A DNA stretch of 64,000 nt. Source: Chamaelirium japonicum (Eukaryota; Streptophyta; Magnoliopsida; Liliales; Melanthiaceae). How positions within the stretch are numbered: position 1 is the stretch's first letter; every line of letters begins with the position of its first letter. Location: positions 33,403,126-33,467,125 of the forward strand of contig OX393549.1 in assembly GCA_947650365.1 (NCBI GenBank), given 5' to 3'. The notes under the pieces are model-generated. The model did no database searches and was not told the origin of the DNA. It was given only the letters and a program-made list of their open reading frames with translations. Shown piece by piece: positions 1 to 11,209 of the stretch. Position numbers and translations under genes: made by a program.

Positions 1-70
1 CAATAAATAATAGCCGTTGTTTTTAAAATGTAATAGAAACGGCAAGTTTGGAATGATGCCAAACGCGCCC
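1..70 (+). mobile_element. 3' end of a Tourist-like MITE (PIF/Harbinger type)
   Basis: This stretch matches the last 70 bases of the complete copy at 195-425, including the AATAATAGCCGTT block and the terminal GGAATGATGCCAAACGCGCC. It ends right before TTA, the usual target triplet of Tourist-like elements. The left part lies outside the window. Non-autonomous; no coding sequence. Confidence 0.6.
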
Positions 71-194
71 TTATTGTCTATTAACAGTGAGGACAAAAAG
101 AATAGAAATGGGAAAGAAGAAAAAAACTGACAGAGGTAGAACTAAGAAGCGAAGTGGAAGTGCTGAAACAAATTTTGGCAGTCCACGCATCTTA

Positions 195-425
195 GAGGGT
201 GTTTGGCATGCGGAACAGCTGTTCTGGTTAAATCTCATCCGGTTGAGGGTATTCCCGTCAATCATCAGATCTAGTGTTAATTCGGTGGTTTTAAGTCCAG
301 TTGGCAGAGAAACTCACAGAATGGTGAGACTATGTTCTCAAATCTTTAATCCACACAATAAATAATAGCCGTTATTTTTAAAATGTAATAGAACCGGCAA
401 GTTTGGAATGATGCCAAACACGCCA
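195..425 (+). mobile_element. Tourist-like MITE, complete copy
   Basis: A 231-bp element flanked by TTA on both sides (192-194 and 426-428). The left end GAGGGTGTTTGGCAT pairs with the right end, whose complement reads TGGCGTGTTTGGCAT. A GGGTGTTTGG terminus plus a TTA/TAA duplication is the known signature of Tourist MITEs moved by PIF/Harbinger transposases. Two further copies occur at 1-70 and 45238-45485, so this is a family present at least three times here. Confidence 0.65.
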
Positions 426-518
426 TTATTGTCTATAAATGGGGAAGAAGAAAAAAACAGAATATCAGAGCCATTATTGTCTATAAATGGGGAAGAAGAA
501 AAAAACAGAATATCAGAG
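423..518. repeat. Perfect 48-bp tandem duplication
   Basis: Bases 423-470 and 471-518 are identical. The unit begins with the last three bases of the MITE and ends with the first seven paired bases of the acceptor stem of the neighbouring tRNA gene (ATCAGAG on the plus strand). The outer copy therefore carries a second, orphan copy of the tRNA 3' end together with its T-run terminator. Confidence 0.9.
499..505 (-). terminator. Pol III T-run terminator of the tRNA gene
   Basis: A run of seven A on the plus strand (TTTTTTT on the minus strand) begins five bases after the discriminator base of the tRNA-iMet gene. A second identical run lies 48 bp further on because of the tandem duplication. 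Confidence 0.75.
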
Positions 519-582
519 CCAGGTTTCGATCTTGGGACCTGTGGGTTATGGGCCCACCACGCTTCCGCTGCGCCACTCTGAT
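511..582 (-). tRNA. tRNA-iMet: Initiator tRNA-Met (CAU)
   Basis: Read on the minus strand, the 72-nt sequence begins ATCAGAGTGGCGCAGCGGAA, contains the anticodon loop CCCATAA between GTGGG and CCCAC, and ends CCTGGCTCTGATA. This is the well-known plant initiator tRNA-Met. The acceptor stem (ATCAGAG/CTCTGAT) and anticodon stem are intact. The T-stem reads CCAAG against CCTGG, so one pair is A-C where the usual plant gene has G-C; the gene could be slightly impaired. No CCA is encoded, as expected in eukaryotes. The complement of this tRNA 3' end is the primer site used by the LTR elements elsewhere in this window, but here the whole cloverleaf is present, so it is a gene and not a primer site. 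Confidence 0.9.
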
Positions 583-1735
583 TTGATACTATGTTTAGCT
601 TTTATATTTATATATACCTTAATCTATAGAGATGGTCATCGAAATAGGAACTCGAGATGAGCACTAAGACCTGTGTGGTAAGTCCCCTTCTTCTTAAGGG
701 AGCTAATTTAGTCAATGGTGGAGTATAGATTTCCTTTAGTCAACCAGGCAATAGGGGAGTGTCAAAGCAATGATACTTGGGTGAGGAGCTTGTGGGTTCG
801 ATTTGGGGCTGGCGAGACCCTCCTCTCGTGCGCAACACGATGTAGCAAAACACAGGGCAGTGGTTGGGTGGAACCCGAGCTCTAATGCCGTGTGTGGTCC
901 TCTAGATCCTTGGATACCCGTCTCCCTACAAAACCAGCATGTGGGAGGAAACATCACCCGGCCCCTTAACTGATGAGGGACTAAATCCCCAAAATCATGT
1001 GCATTCTCAAAGGGATTGGTCCAAGCCTGAAGTGGGTCTATTGCCTGTGGGGTTTCGGGACACCCGTCCGTCTCAAAAAAAAAAAGGGGGGTAGGTGGAG
1101 GCTTATGTGGCTAGTCCTTAGTTTGGCTTGGGGAGATATTTAACCATAAAAGTGAGGAGGCATACCATGCCCTAATATGAGGAGTCATTTTTTTGTCTAC
1201 CATGATTAATTACTCATGTGGGACTTGTGCATCCAGTTGTAGCCACTCCTCGGAGCTGTTGCGTAAGACGGTTATTTATCAAGAGCAATAAATTATGGTT
1301 AAAACCGAGGTTGTAATCTCGGAGGATTGCAACCGCATGTGGTTGCATATCTGCAGTCCAGTCCACTAGTTCTCTCACTTGAGGTCACAGGTTTGATTCC
1401 GTTTACATTTTTTTTATTGAGGGACTTTGTGAAAACCCCTTTTAAGGTGATGCCTTGAGCTCTAGCCGCAACAACCTTTTCAATTGAGCTCAAATCCCTC
1501 CAAAAAAGATAGTTTTACATTAAGCCATTGTTGATATTTTTAGCCCTTATCAAATGACAAAAAATGCTCCTTCAATTAACCCACGTGTAGAAGAGAAGCA
1601 ATAATGTGTGTGCGTTGTTTACTACGGTGATTACTGTAGCAATGATTTTGATCGGTTGCTACAGTGATTTCACTACAGTGATTCTGGGGTAACAATTCGA
1701 GAAATAGAGCAATAATCTGGCTACTATAGTGAACT
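583..1735. other. Intergenic stretch, no gene seen
   Basis: No coding frame is convincing here. A segment from about 712 to 1085 contains a B-box-like GTGGGTTCGATTT near 790 and ends in a run of A after CCGTCTC, which would fit a SINE or the tail of a retroposed sequence, but I could not place an A box or target duplications. The rest is unclassified. Confidence 0.3.
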
Positions 1736-3695
1736 TGTTGTAGCTCTTATGTCCTGAGCGTAGATTTTCTGTATTAACATTAATAAAGATGACTTTGATT
1801 ATTGCTTTAATTAGAATACTGCTTTGGTATGTGTAATCCATATATAATAAGGACCCTAGGAAATACAATATATCATTGAGGTACATGGCGGGTCCATGCT
1901 TGGAAGACCCAGTGGACCAGTCCTGTGTAGACCTAGACTGAGGTCACGACTTTGGTGATGCTGGTCGCTTCACCGAAAATAAGCTATTGGCAGATAGAGG
2001 AATGTGGTGAAGTCTCCACCACGGGAAAGTTGGATCTTTATTCACCTGACCAAGTACGATGATCATGTTGAACACGAACTAAGACGGTGCACAGATCAAT
2101 GTATCAGAGCCTAGTGCAAAAAATTATTTTACTACTATAGATAATTTGTCTTCAACCCTGAGGGACCATGAACACTGAGTTAATCGGCTGTGTAGTGCTT
2201 TTTATGTGTCAACGTGTGCTACCTTCCATAGTCCAATACCACAGTACGTTGGGTTACCCGGTTGGCACTGGAGTGGTATGCAACCCCTACAGGTTATCCG
2301 ACATCCATAAATAGATGTGTGCATTTTGATGAGTCAATCTGTCCACACCATTAACCCAGGTCTGGTGGTTGTCAGTATGATTGACAATGATCCAAATGCT
2401 AGGCATAACAACGGAGGTGTGTGGTATTATGGATGGCAAGTCATCAAATCTTAGTCAGATGATCGTTCGGGATTTTGATGGTGCTCCCCACTGCCCAAGT
2501 CAAATCATAGCACCAGTAATAGGAGGGACTAAATATTATCAAAGTATAGTAGAGAACAGGGTTACAAGAGAGTAACATAAGTATGATTACTAGAGTTCAA
2601 CTCGCGTTGCACTCTGGGTACCTGCGCGGGTTAATCAGATTATGACTGATTAACAGAACTTTCGATGTGTCATCGGAACAGTTAATCAGGGATCTAGTTG
2701 AAAGATAAAAATCCTAAATCCTGAAGATTTCACCCTATCGTTGCATATAGGAATTGTTTCATGACCTAGTTGGACACTTTAGATATGAAGTGGCGCGATG
2801 GAGCACAAGCTCGAAACCTTAGAACCTAATTCACATATGTTAAGGGGCCATAGGGGTATTTTGGTAAATACTAAAATATGGCTCAAAATATATTGAAAAT
2901 GGATCTTAAAATGAGCAGAATAATTTTAGAAGCTCAAAGACGCTGACAAAACTCAATTCCGACAAGCTCATCTCACGCTATCTCTTTATCAGCGGTCTCC
3001 CAACATAAGGGCATTTTAGTCCAAAGTGTCATGGATATAAAAGGAAGCCTAATAGACCCCCCCTTCATCGCTATCTCTAAGGAGCCAGTCCTAGCTTGCA
3101 TATGCAACTAGGGGCCGACCCTATAAGAGGAATAAGGGAGAGAGAGGCCGGCCGTAGCTCTCTCACTCTTTAGAAAAATTTGACCCCTCTCCTCTCTCCC
3201 TCTTTGTTGTTTCAGCCAAGGAAGAAAGAGAAAGAAGTAAGAAGAAGAAGGAAGGAAAGAGAAGGAAGAAGAGAGAAAGAAAAGGAGGAGATCTTTGCGG
3301 TTCTCCGTCGTCTTTGCTACATATCATCCTTAGTCGGCGCGTCGTCTTTGCACTCAGAGATAGGATGTCATGAGTTCCTCCCTTTGCAAATGACAAAATG
3401 CTATCTTACAGCTTTCTTTTCGGTTTATGTGCGGATTATCATCAACCATCACTTCACTCTCCTTGGATCAAAGATCTGCAAGGTATGATGATTCTAAATA
3501 CTTAACTAGATACATGATTGTAGATAATTCGTAGATTGTAGTATGCCTCTAGGGTGTCCGCACATATGCTAGATTTATAGATTTGCATGTAGATTTGTTT
3601 TGTGGAATAATTGTGATGAAGCATACATCACCCGATCTTCGATCTATGTTTTTTTACTTCCTCTGCGACTATTGTATAAGGATTAAAATCCAACA
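1736..3695 (+). mobile_element. Old Ty1/copia LTR, same family as the right-edge element
   Basis: The segment starts TGTTG and ends CCAACA, and is followed two bases later by TGGTATCAAAGC (3698-3709), close to the initiator tRNA-Met primer site. A promoter-like GATATAAAAGG lies near 3030. Several blocks match, in reverse orientation, the 2.1-kb LTR at 57127-59259: an ACGGTGYACAGATCA block near 2085, a GGGTTACCCGG block near 2250 and a CCAGGYCTGGTGGT block near 2355. It is therefore a diverged LTR of the same lineage, with only a short piece of the interior (to about 4080) left on its right. The left edge is approximate. Confidence 0.6.
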
Positions 3696-4204
3696 ATTGG
3701 TATCAAAGCACGTTTCAGTGTATGTTTCATGCATGAATTTATGAAAACATCATGCAAATATATAATAACATATGTTTTCGTTGATGTTCGATGTAGATCA
3801 TGCATATGGATTATGCTATGTATCGTCTCTTTGTAGGTGTCGTACTAAATAATAATCTATAATTGCATGCCACCGAGGGCTGGATCCCGGGCTTATTTTA
3901 ATGTATTGATTATTATTGTGATTATGGATTGTAAGGTCTTAGATTGGCAAGGGTGGAGGTTGACCTCCCTCTGTTCCCTAGCCATATTTCTAGTATTGTT
4001 TCTTTGTTTTTTCTAGAAAAATTATACACGAACGAGCACTTACTTAGATCGTGTTAGTTTTTTGGTCATAGAAAAAAGGAGATGAGTGATCCAGGATACT
4101 ATATCCACTACTCGAACAAGCGGTACCATGAAGTACGAAGATCCCGCGAAAGCATGCACGTTAGCGATGATCGAGATCGTCATCAGGAGATTGTGCAGTG
4201 TAGA

Positions 4205-4875
4205 TCACCTCAGTCTTTATCTGTGAGTGCCAGAGCTGTTTCTCTGGGCTTGTTGAGCGTCGAGGGGGAGGTCACCTTAGACTTTGTCTGCAACCGTCGA
4301 AGCTATCTCTCCAGGCTCGTTGAGTGTCGAGGTGGTGCGGAATACCTTGGACTTTATCTGCGAGCGCCAGAGCTGTCTCTCTAGGCTCGTTGGGCACACC
4401 TCGAACTTTGTCTGCTAGCGTCGTATTTATCTCTCTGGGCTCATTGAGTGCCGAGGTGGTGCACTACGAGCACCGGAGCAGTCTCTCTGGGCTTGTTGAG
4501 CACTGAGGCAATGCTGAGCACCACAGACTTTGTCTGCGAGCACTAGAGCTGTCTTTCCGGGCTCGTTAAGTGCCGAGGCGGTGAGAAGCACCTCAGACTT
4601 TGTCTGTAAGCGTCAGAGCTATCTTTATGAGCTCGTTAAGCGCCGAGGCGGTGTGGAGCACCTCAGACTTTGTCTGCGAGCACCGGAGGTATCTCTCACT
4701 GATCTTGTTGAGCACCGAGGCTGTGAGAAGCACCTCAGACTTTGTCTACGAACACCAAGGCTGTCTCCTTGGACCGAGACGGTATCGACATCTCGAGCTT
4801 TGGCAAGTGCCGAGGCGGTGAAGCCTGCCTCAGACTTTGTCTTTAAACGCCAAGAGCAGAGCCTTGGGCTTGTTG
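4205..4875 (+). repeat. Degenerate minisatellite A, about 70-bp unit, about 9 copies
   Basis: Units carry the recurring blocks ACTTTGTCTGCGAGC, CTCTCTGGGCTCGTTGAG and CCGAGGCGGTG. Spacing between successive GAG(C/T)(A/G)CCGAGG blocks is close to 70 bp over most of the array. Frames through it give repetitive peptides only and are not genes. Confidence 0.8.
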
Positions 4876-4884
4876 GATATTGAA

Positions 4885-5635
4885 GATTAGAATTTGGAGT
4901 ACTCAGCGTAGCGCTTTTGTATTGATTGGACTTAGGCAAAGCACCATTTCAGTTGAACCTATATCGGGGCATGTAGCTTTGTACTATTGCAGGTTAGTTG
5001 GTTGTGTTGTAACTCGAACCGAGCTAACTATAGTGTGGCACGGGTGCATGTGTCCTTACGTGACAATAGGAGCAAGTGCAATGCCAATAATTTAGAGTAC
5101 TTAGTGTAATACCTTTGTATCGGTTGGACTTAGGCGAAGTGCCATTTTAGTCGAACCTACGTCTGGTGCACGTAGCTTTATACTGTTGCAGGTTAGTTGG
5201 CTGTGTCGCAACCCAAACCGAACTAACTGTTGCAAGGCATGGGAGTATGTGTCCTTACGTGATAACAGGAGCATGTACAATGCCAAAGATTTAGAGTACT
5301 CAGCGTAGTGCCTTTGTATCAGTTGGACTTAGACGAAGTATTATTTCAGTCAAACAAACGTTTGGGGCACGTAGCTTTGTACTGTTGCAAGTTAGTCAGT
5401 TGTATCATAACCCGAAACAAACTAACTGTGACAAGGTACAGGAGCATGTGTCCTTATGTGACAACGGTAGCATGTGCAATGCCAAATATTCGGACTACTC
5501 AACGTAGTGTCTTTGTATCAGTTGAACTTAAGCGAAGCATCGTTTCAGTCGAACCTATGTCTGGGGCACATAGCTTTGTATTGTTATAGGTTAGTCAGCT
5601 ATGTCGCAACCCGAACCGAACTAACCGTAGCTTTG
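4885..5635 (+). repeat. Tandem repeat B, about 199-bp unit, about 3.8 copies
   Basis: The block GAGTACTCAGCGTAGTGCC recurs near 4897, 5095, 5294 and 5494. Each unit also contains GGGGCACGTAGCTTTGTACT and a block around GCATGTGTCCTTACGTGACA. Copies differ by scattered substitutions, so the array is not recent. Confidence 0.85.
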
Positions 5636-6125
5636 AATGCTGGTTGATCATGGGGAGATCCTGTGCGATCAAACTAGTCTTATCTTCAGTTGGTCGAGGC
5701 AAAGCTCTTACTGAACCAATCGGTTACGGGGTACATAGCAGGTGCCTTTGAACGCTGGTTGATCGCGGGGAGACCCGGTGTGATCAAACCAGCGAATGGA
5801 CACCGAGCATGCACCTATGTGTTTGCTAGCTGATTGTGGATAGATCTATGCAAACAAACTAGTCTTGTCTTCAGGTTCCAAAGCTGTCTCCTTGGACTTA
5901 TTGCTTGAGTACCGAGATGATAGTGCTTACCTCGGACTATGTCTTTGAGGGTTGGTTGTCCCCAATCCCTTAGTTGTTGGTTGAACCTTCGGGTGATCTA
6001 TAACGCTGGAGGGTGCCTAAGAATTGATTGTCTCCAAGCTCTCGGTCGACGTCTGAATCCTCGGGCAATCTGCAATGCTAGAGAATGCTCGAGGATTGGC
6101 TATCTCCAAGCCCTTAGTTGACGAT
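5636..6125 (+). repeat. Short tandem repeats C and D
   Basis: Repeat C (about 5636-5860) has two copies of a unit of about 115 bp with GCTGGTTGATCRYGGGGAGA. Repeat D (about 5950-6125) has 2.4 copies of a 72-bp unit with TTGRTTGTCTCCAAG and CTCGGGCAATCT. They continue directly from arrays A and B but share no sequence with them. Confidence 0.65.
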
Positions 6126-7110
6126 TGTGGTTTTGAACATCACTCCTAATATAGGGATCAGAGGAGGGTCGTGTGACTGGTGGATGTTTGCTCCGTTGTT
6201 GATACCGAAGGCTGATGTTCGATGTTTGAATGTCTCGATTTAGATAACTTTCATCCAACTGATCACGAATCATGTCTTTGCCATTCTGTTATAGCGATGG
6301 AGACAGACGGGTTGCTCAGGCTATTGGTAATTGCTACTTGACCGAATGAGTTGGAAAGCCTAGAGGTAGCAAGTTGATAGGAAAAGGTCCCACAGACGGT
6401 GCCAAACTGTGGGAGGAGATTACGACCATCGTACGTTCCTCTCCAATAGTTAATGGAAGGTGTTGACCTTAGAGGTGTGGTTAATATGGGATGCTGAGCT
6501 GTCGCGTGATTAGCTGTCACACAGATATTGTAGAGTAAAGAGAGAGAGAGAGATAGAAAGATAGAGAAAAAGGATTGACACAGGAGGTGGTGACGAAGTT
6601 CGGCCGAAGCCTACGCCTCCATGCGATAAGACACAACCTTTGAACCCCCTATCTCTGAAGAAGTAGCGCTACTCTCGACAGGTCGAGGAGTACTCATACA
6701 ATTAGATAGAGGCTGGGGTAGGCATGACTGGAGTCTGATCACCAGAAGGCTCAGAGACCTCTGGAGAACAGAAAATGGAAATAGGAATAATGGATCCCGG
6801 TCTCAAACTTGGATCTTGGAATATTTGTCAGGTCTACTATTTATAGAGGTTTGGAAATATCATGGGTTTTGTTAAATATTTGGGGAGATTTACCAGACCC
6901 TGAATCGTATGCGTGGATCCTAGGCAGGGTTGGCGGATCCCATCATCGTCTCTGTGGGCCACAGGCAGGGCTGCTGGTCCCACTATCAACTCCGTAGGCC
7001 CCAGGCAGGGCTGCGGGTCTCACGATCGTCTCCATGGGCCCCAGGCAGGGCAGTGGGTCCTACTGTCGGGCGTTAGTCAGATTTTGCACCCACAAGCACT
7101 ATAGACACTA
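6126..7110 (+). mobile_element. Probable non-coding end of a Ty3/gypsy-type element, with a 48-bp repeat
   Basis: No coding sequence. Near 6388 the phrase CCCACAGACGGTGCCAAACT resembles a motif often seen near LTR borders of plant Ty3/gypsy elements. From about 6915 to 7060 a unit of about 48 bp with GGCCCCAGGCAGGGCTG repeats three to four times. Together with the minisatellites before it, this fits the tandem-repeat-rich 3' region known in Tat-lineage elements. The assignment is inference; no LTR pair was found. Confidence 0.35.
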
Positions 7111-7265
7111 TTACCGAAATCCTGTAGCAGGTACTATATTCACATGTGCCTAATATTAAGGTGAGATTGAGATGGAAAGAAACACTAGCACATAATTTCT
7201 TGTTTCCAATAATTCCATGGTTTGAGGGTTCGTCTAAACCCAAACCAGTTCAGATTTTGGCTGAT

Positions 7266-8640
7266 TCAAACCCCCAAACCTGCATTATGTCTCCGAATCG
7301 GGTCAAATTCATATTTTACAGATATCATCATTCTATTAGTTCTTAACATAAGTTCTTCGCATGATATATACCTGCAAGTCTTCGGGTTTGGACCTATTGA
7401 GTTAGCACAATTCAACTTATCTACAACAAGATCAAACACTCTTCTAAAATCAAAACATCTCAGCTCTTTATAGATGTCTGGAGTGTTATTGTGCATCACC
7501 ATATTTAAACTTCTTTAAAATGAAGCATCTACATCGTAATGGATTAATATCAACAATAAATTAATTTTAGTCCATGAGCTCTCAAGACTTCCATGTGATA
7601 ACCCCAAGTGTCGTTTTAACCTTGCATTGAACTCTTAACTCTATTGGTTGTGGTGTTCCCAAAATAAATGTGTTAATTAGTCCATGCCGCCACAAAATAC
7701 TCATTTTACCCATTCAACCAGTTCTCTTTGACATAAATTATTGTCTATGAGAAATTCTCCCAGTAGAAGAGTAAACTCCTTCATTACATCCCAAAAAAAC
7801 TCGTTTCACTTTTCACCTTCTTCAAATAACTTCATATATCTTGCTAACACATTCCTTGAAAAATATGATAATGACATAGGAAGATGTATGCATTAGGAAA
7901 TATTTTATTTATAGCATTCATTATTGTCTTTTCCTTGTTCATCACAGTATTGATCTAAGGGATTAGGGTCAAGCCATGATTTAAAGGTTTCCAAAGCCCA
8001 TTTGTAGTTATCCTCTTTCTCTACATCCAAGAATACAAATGCAATGGAGAAAGTCTTGTTTGTAAATGTAACTCTGACAATCTCAAATAATGGTATTATA
8101 TATCTTTTTTTTTTGTAAGTTTAATACGTAATAAACACATGGAAAAAAACAATGTGCAAGCTTTATGAAATTGGGATGCGCCCAAAACAAATCTCAAACT
8201 AGAGCAGTGTCATCCACATTTGTGCCTTTTCACGTACTCATTTTTTTGACTTAGTTATTTAGCATTTTCATATCTGAGAATGTTCTTCCTTTTAAGAAAT
8301 TATGAACTGTGATTGAGCATTGTAAATTGTGCGCATAGTCGATATATTCTCCTCGCCCCTCTCCTTCAAGACATTCATAAACTCTCTTGACTTAACACAA
8401 CTGTCATATCTTCTAAGTCTTTTTTTCCCCTTTCGTTCTATGTTCAAGCAAATGCATGACCTACGAACTTATCAATAGTAGGACGGTTATTGGAACCACA
8501 TTCTACTGTTAAACTCCATTGATCAACTTACCTCTTGATCTTTGTCCCTCTTAATTTAAAAGGACATGTATATTTTTTTTGTTCATGTTTCTAGAAATGG
8601 ATTTTGAGTCATAGGTTATTTTTTTAGAACTATATTTCCC
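7266..8640 (-). pseudogene. Decayed MULE (Mutator-like) transposase
   Basis: Translation of the minus strand gives, in order with many stops and frame changes, the parts of a MuDR/FAR1-type transposase. About 8570-8330: a fragment like the plant MuDR N-terminal domain (CPFKLRG-like, a vaguely conserved VECGSNNRPTID, an IYNAQ block). About 8110-7930: the MULE transposase core (LFEIVRVTFTNKTFSIAF, then DVEKEDNYKWALE). About 7620-7510: a NARLKRHLG..GSLESSWTKINLLL block. About 7500-7266: an open 78-residue stretch with IYKELRCF and LDLVVDKL-like sequence leading towards the usual SWIM region. The order and spacing match the family, which acts by cutting and pasting DNA in the nucleus. This copy cannot make protein. 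Terminal inverted repeats were not found. Confidence 0.75.
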
Positions 8641-9289
8641 TCCCCTCTTGCAACCCAAGTCAACTCTCGGGTTTGGACCATATGAGTTTGATATCCCAAC
8701 ATTCATAACAACACGGTGAGCCCAATTATGAGTTTTTTATGACTTCTAAACACCTGACATTTAAAGAAAAATATAAATACTTGGCATTTATCTATATTAG
8801 ATAAATTATGAATTAAAATTTATTTTAAGATAAGTCAGATCTTATCACTTGTAAAGTAATACTTCAAGTCCAAATTCTCAAATGGGTCCGTTTTGACAAT
8901 CTATAGAAGGATAAGTAATAAATGCCCGTGCCCGTTGGCACTCGGATGGCTGCCTTCGGCGGCGACGTGCCTATCAGCACTCGGATAGCTGCAGCTGTCT
9001 TCAGGGTGTGATTCACCTGTTAAAGAGAGAGAGTATTAATTAACCTTTTAAAAAAATACTAATTACATCAAATGGTCATTAAATACCATTGAATAGATAT
9101 ATATCATCTTTATAGTACATTTTTAGTATCTTTATAGTAAGTTTTTAATAAGATTTATGAGAGAGCTGTATTCACACACGGGAGAGAGGGCTCCGTTTGA
9201 ATTCTCTCTCTTTAGATCTTGATCGACTAGATTATCCCGTGCCTTTTTATCCTAGGTAGCTTGTAAACAGTCGTAGCATGTTGTATTGA
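8641..9289. other. AT-rich spacer, no gene seen
   Basis: Mostly AT-rich, unclassified sequence. At 8925-9010 a GC-rich patch (GCCCGTGCCCGTTGGCACTCGG, then GGCTGCCTTCGGCGGCGACG) resembles the 3' end of the Helitron just to the right and may be a worn second copy. Confidence 0.35.
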
Positions 9290-10418
9290 CTAGTGCATAC
9301 CCGTGCCTGTCGGCACTGCAGCGGGCCGCCTTCGGCGCCAACATATCTGTCGGCACTGCAGTGGGCCGCCTTGGGCGGCAACCCACCTGAACGCCTTTGG
9401 CAACAAAACACTTTCGACAACAACATCGGCATTCATAGGAACACCCATTTCCTCGCCCATGTCGATTGGCACGAAGCGGGTGCTTTCGGTGCGACCAACT
9501 CCCCCTTCCCCTATAATCGATCAATCATATCGGCGGCAACATATCTGTCGGTACTGCAGCGGGCCGCCTTCGGCAGCAACACACTTGAACGCCTTCGGCA
9601 ACAAAACACTTTCGACGACAACTATATTTCCTCGCTCGTGTCGATTGGCATAAAGTGGGCGCCTTCGGCTCGACAACTTTCCCTCCCCCTATAATCGATC
9701 AATCACTGTTGTCTCTATTCAAATGGATTCCTCGATATCGACCCGATGGTTTGGGGTGCCCGAAATTTCAGCAGACAGGTTTATAGCCGTTGATGCGAAT
9801 AACGATCATGGGATGAACGATCAGGTTTAGTGCAGTTTAAATGGGCCAGGATTTTAGGGGTTTAGTACAGTTTAAATGGGTCGGGATTTGAAACCCATAG
9901 GGAGTTGGTTGCGGGGGGAATATAGATCGTGCGTTGATTTTTGAATGAATTATTTTTGTCCAGTCAACTTGTCCTAGTCAGCTTTCATTTTGTCAGGCTG
10001 AAAATCTAGATGAGATTTTAGGATATCGGAGGAGAATATCCCTGAGTTCCCAGGCTGACATCTCTTCTTCTTGACCTTGGGCTGTGGTTGCTGGTGGACA
10101 GTGCTAGGCTTCTTAAAGGAAGAGAGACAGAGAAGTACAACTAATTTTTGACTTAAGAAAAGAGAGGGCCATGCATTGAATTTTATTTCTTTCCAAAATT
10201 ATCCAAGAGGCTTGATAAGGAAGTAATTGATCATGGTGATAAAGAGAAAAAGAGAATTAAGGGAGAGAATTGGTTGATGGGGTAATAAAGATCATGCATT
10301 GATTTTTAAATGAATGGTTAGATATATTCGGTCTAGTCAGCTTGTTTATTTTGTCTAGTCAGCTTTTGGTTCCATTTTGTCCTAGTCAGCACAAAACTAC
10401 CGTGCCATGTTATATAGA
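9290..10418 (-). mobile_element. Non-autonomous Helitron with internal 199-bp duplication
   Basis: On the minus strand the element starts TCTATATAACATGG (preceded by A) and ends with a small hairpin GTGCC-GACA-GGCAC, then GGGTATGCACTAG, followed by T. A 5' TC, a hairpin about ten bases before a terminal CTRR, and insertion between A and T are the defining marks of Helitrons. No Rep/helicase is encoded in its 1129 bp. Inside, about 9335-9530 and 9535-9706 are direct repeats with a period of about 199 bp (blocks AACATATCTGTCGGYACTGC, ACAAAACACTTTCGAC, CCCCTATAATCGATCAATCA). Confidence 0.75.
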
Positions 10419-11209
10419 TGGAACAATGCCCTAAATGATTTTTAGATGAAGTTATTTAAGAATAAATAACTTATAAACTTTTTAGAAGAAGTTATTTAAG
10501 AATAAATGACTTATAGACTTATAGAATAAAATAGAAAAATATTTAACCTTTAAGACAATCTCCACTTTAAGAATACCGATATAATGAATCACAATTCACT
10601 TATAGACTTCTAGAATAAATGACCAATAGACTTTTAGAATAATTATATGAATTATCTTTATTTGAACAATACAGGTTTATGTTAATTACAACATAACATG
10701 TACAATTTGACTGATTTATATCTACTTCATTGTGTCATAATAGGCATGATTTATGCATGTAATGTTCAGTATAGTAATGCCAAATTTGACAACATGATGC
10801 CGAAACATGTTTTCTTTTTGTTATGCATACTCATATTAAATTTGTGTGATTCAAAGTGTCAAAATCAACTCATTCGATAGAGTAGTGATGAATTTACGTC
10901 CATTATCTATGCGAATCTAAATGGTGATCACCAGAGAGAGACACTCTCCACCATAAGAGAAGGAGGAGGATTATGGTGTATGCGAGGACCTGTGCTTCAG
11001 TTGGCTTCGATCAAGTAACACATTGTCATTCTTGGGGTAGGAGAAACATGCGGTGTGGGGTGGGGTAGGGCAAAGGTTTGTATGTGGTATAGACGGATGG
11101 GGTCTATGGGGTAAGTTATGATAGGGGTGGGGTATAAACACTTTTATTAGGGTGGGGCCTAGTCGACTCGATCAAGGAATTGGGGAATGAGGGGTAAGTC
11201 AGTTAAATT
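10419..11209. other. AT-rich stretch, no gene seen
   Basis: Low-complexity AT-rich sequence with short local repeats (AAGAATAAATRACTTATAGACTT near 10450-10620). The frames are short and without recognisable domains. Nothing further can be supported. Confidence 0.3.

Noticed and set aside
511-582. Reading the tRNA match as an LTR-element primer site
   Set aside because: A primer site would match only about 12-18 bases of the tRNA 3' end; here the full cloverleaf with anticodon is present.
712-1085. SINE ending in poly(A)
   Set aside because: There is a B-box-like word and an A run, but no A box at the right distance and no target duplication; left as unclassified.
4082-5589. Several plus-strand frames of 60-117 codons
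   Set aside because: All lie in the minisatellites, repeat with the DNA unit and end at random; not genes.
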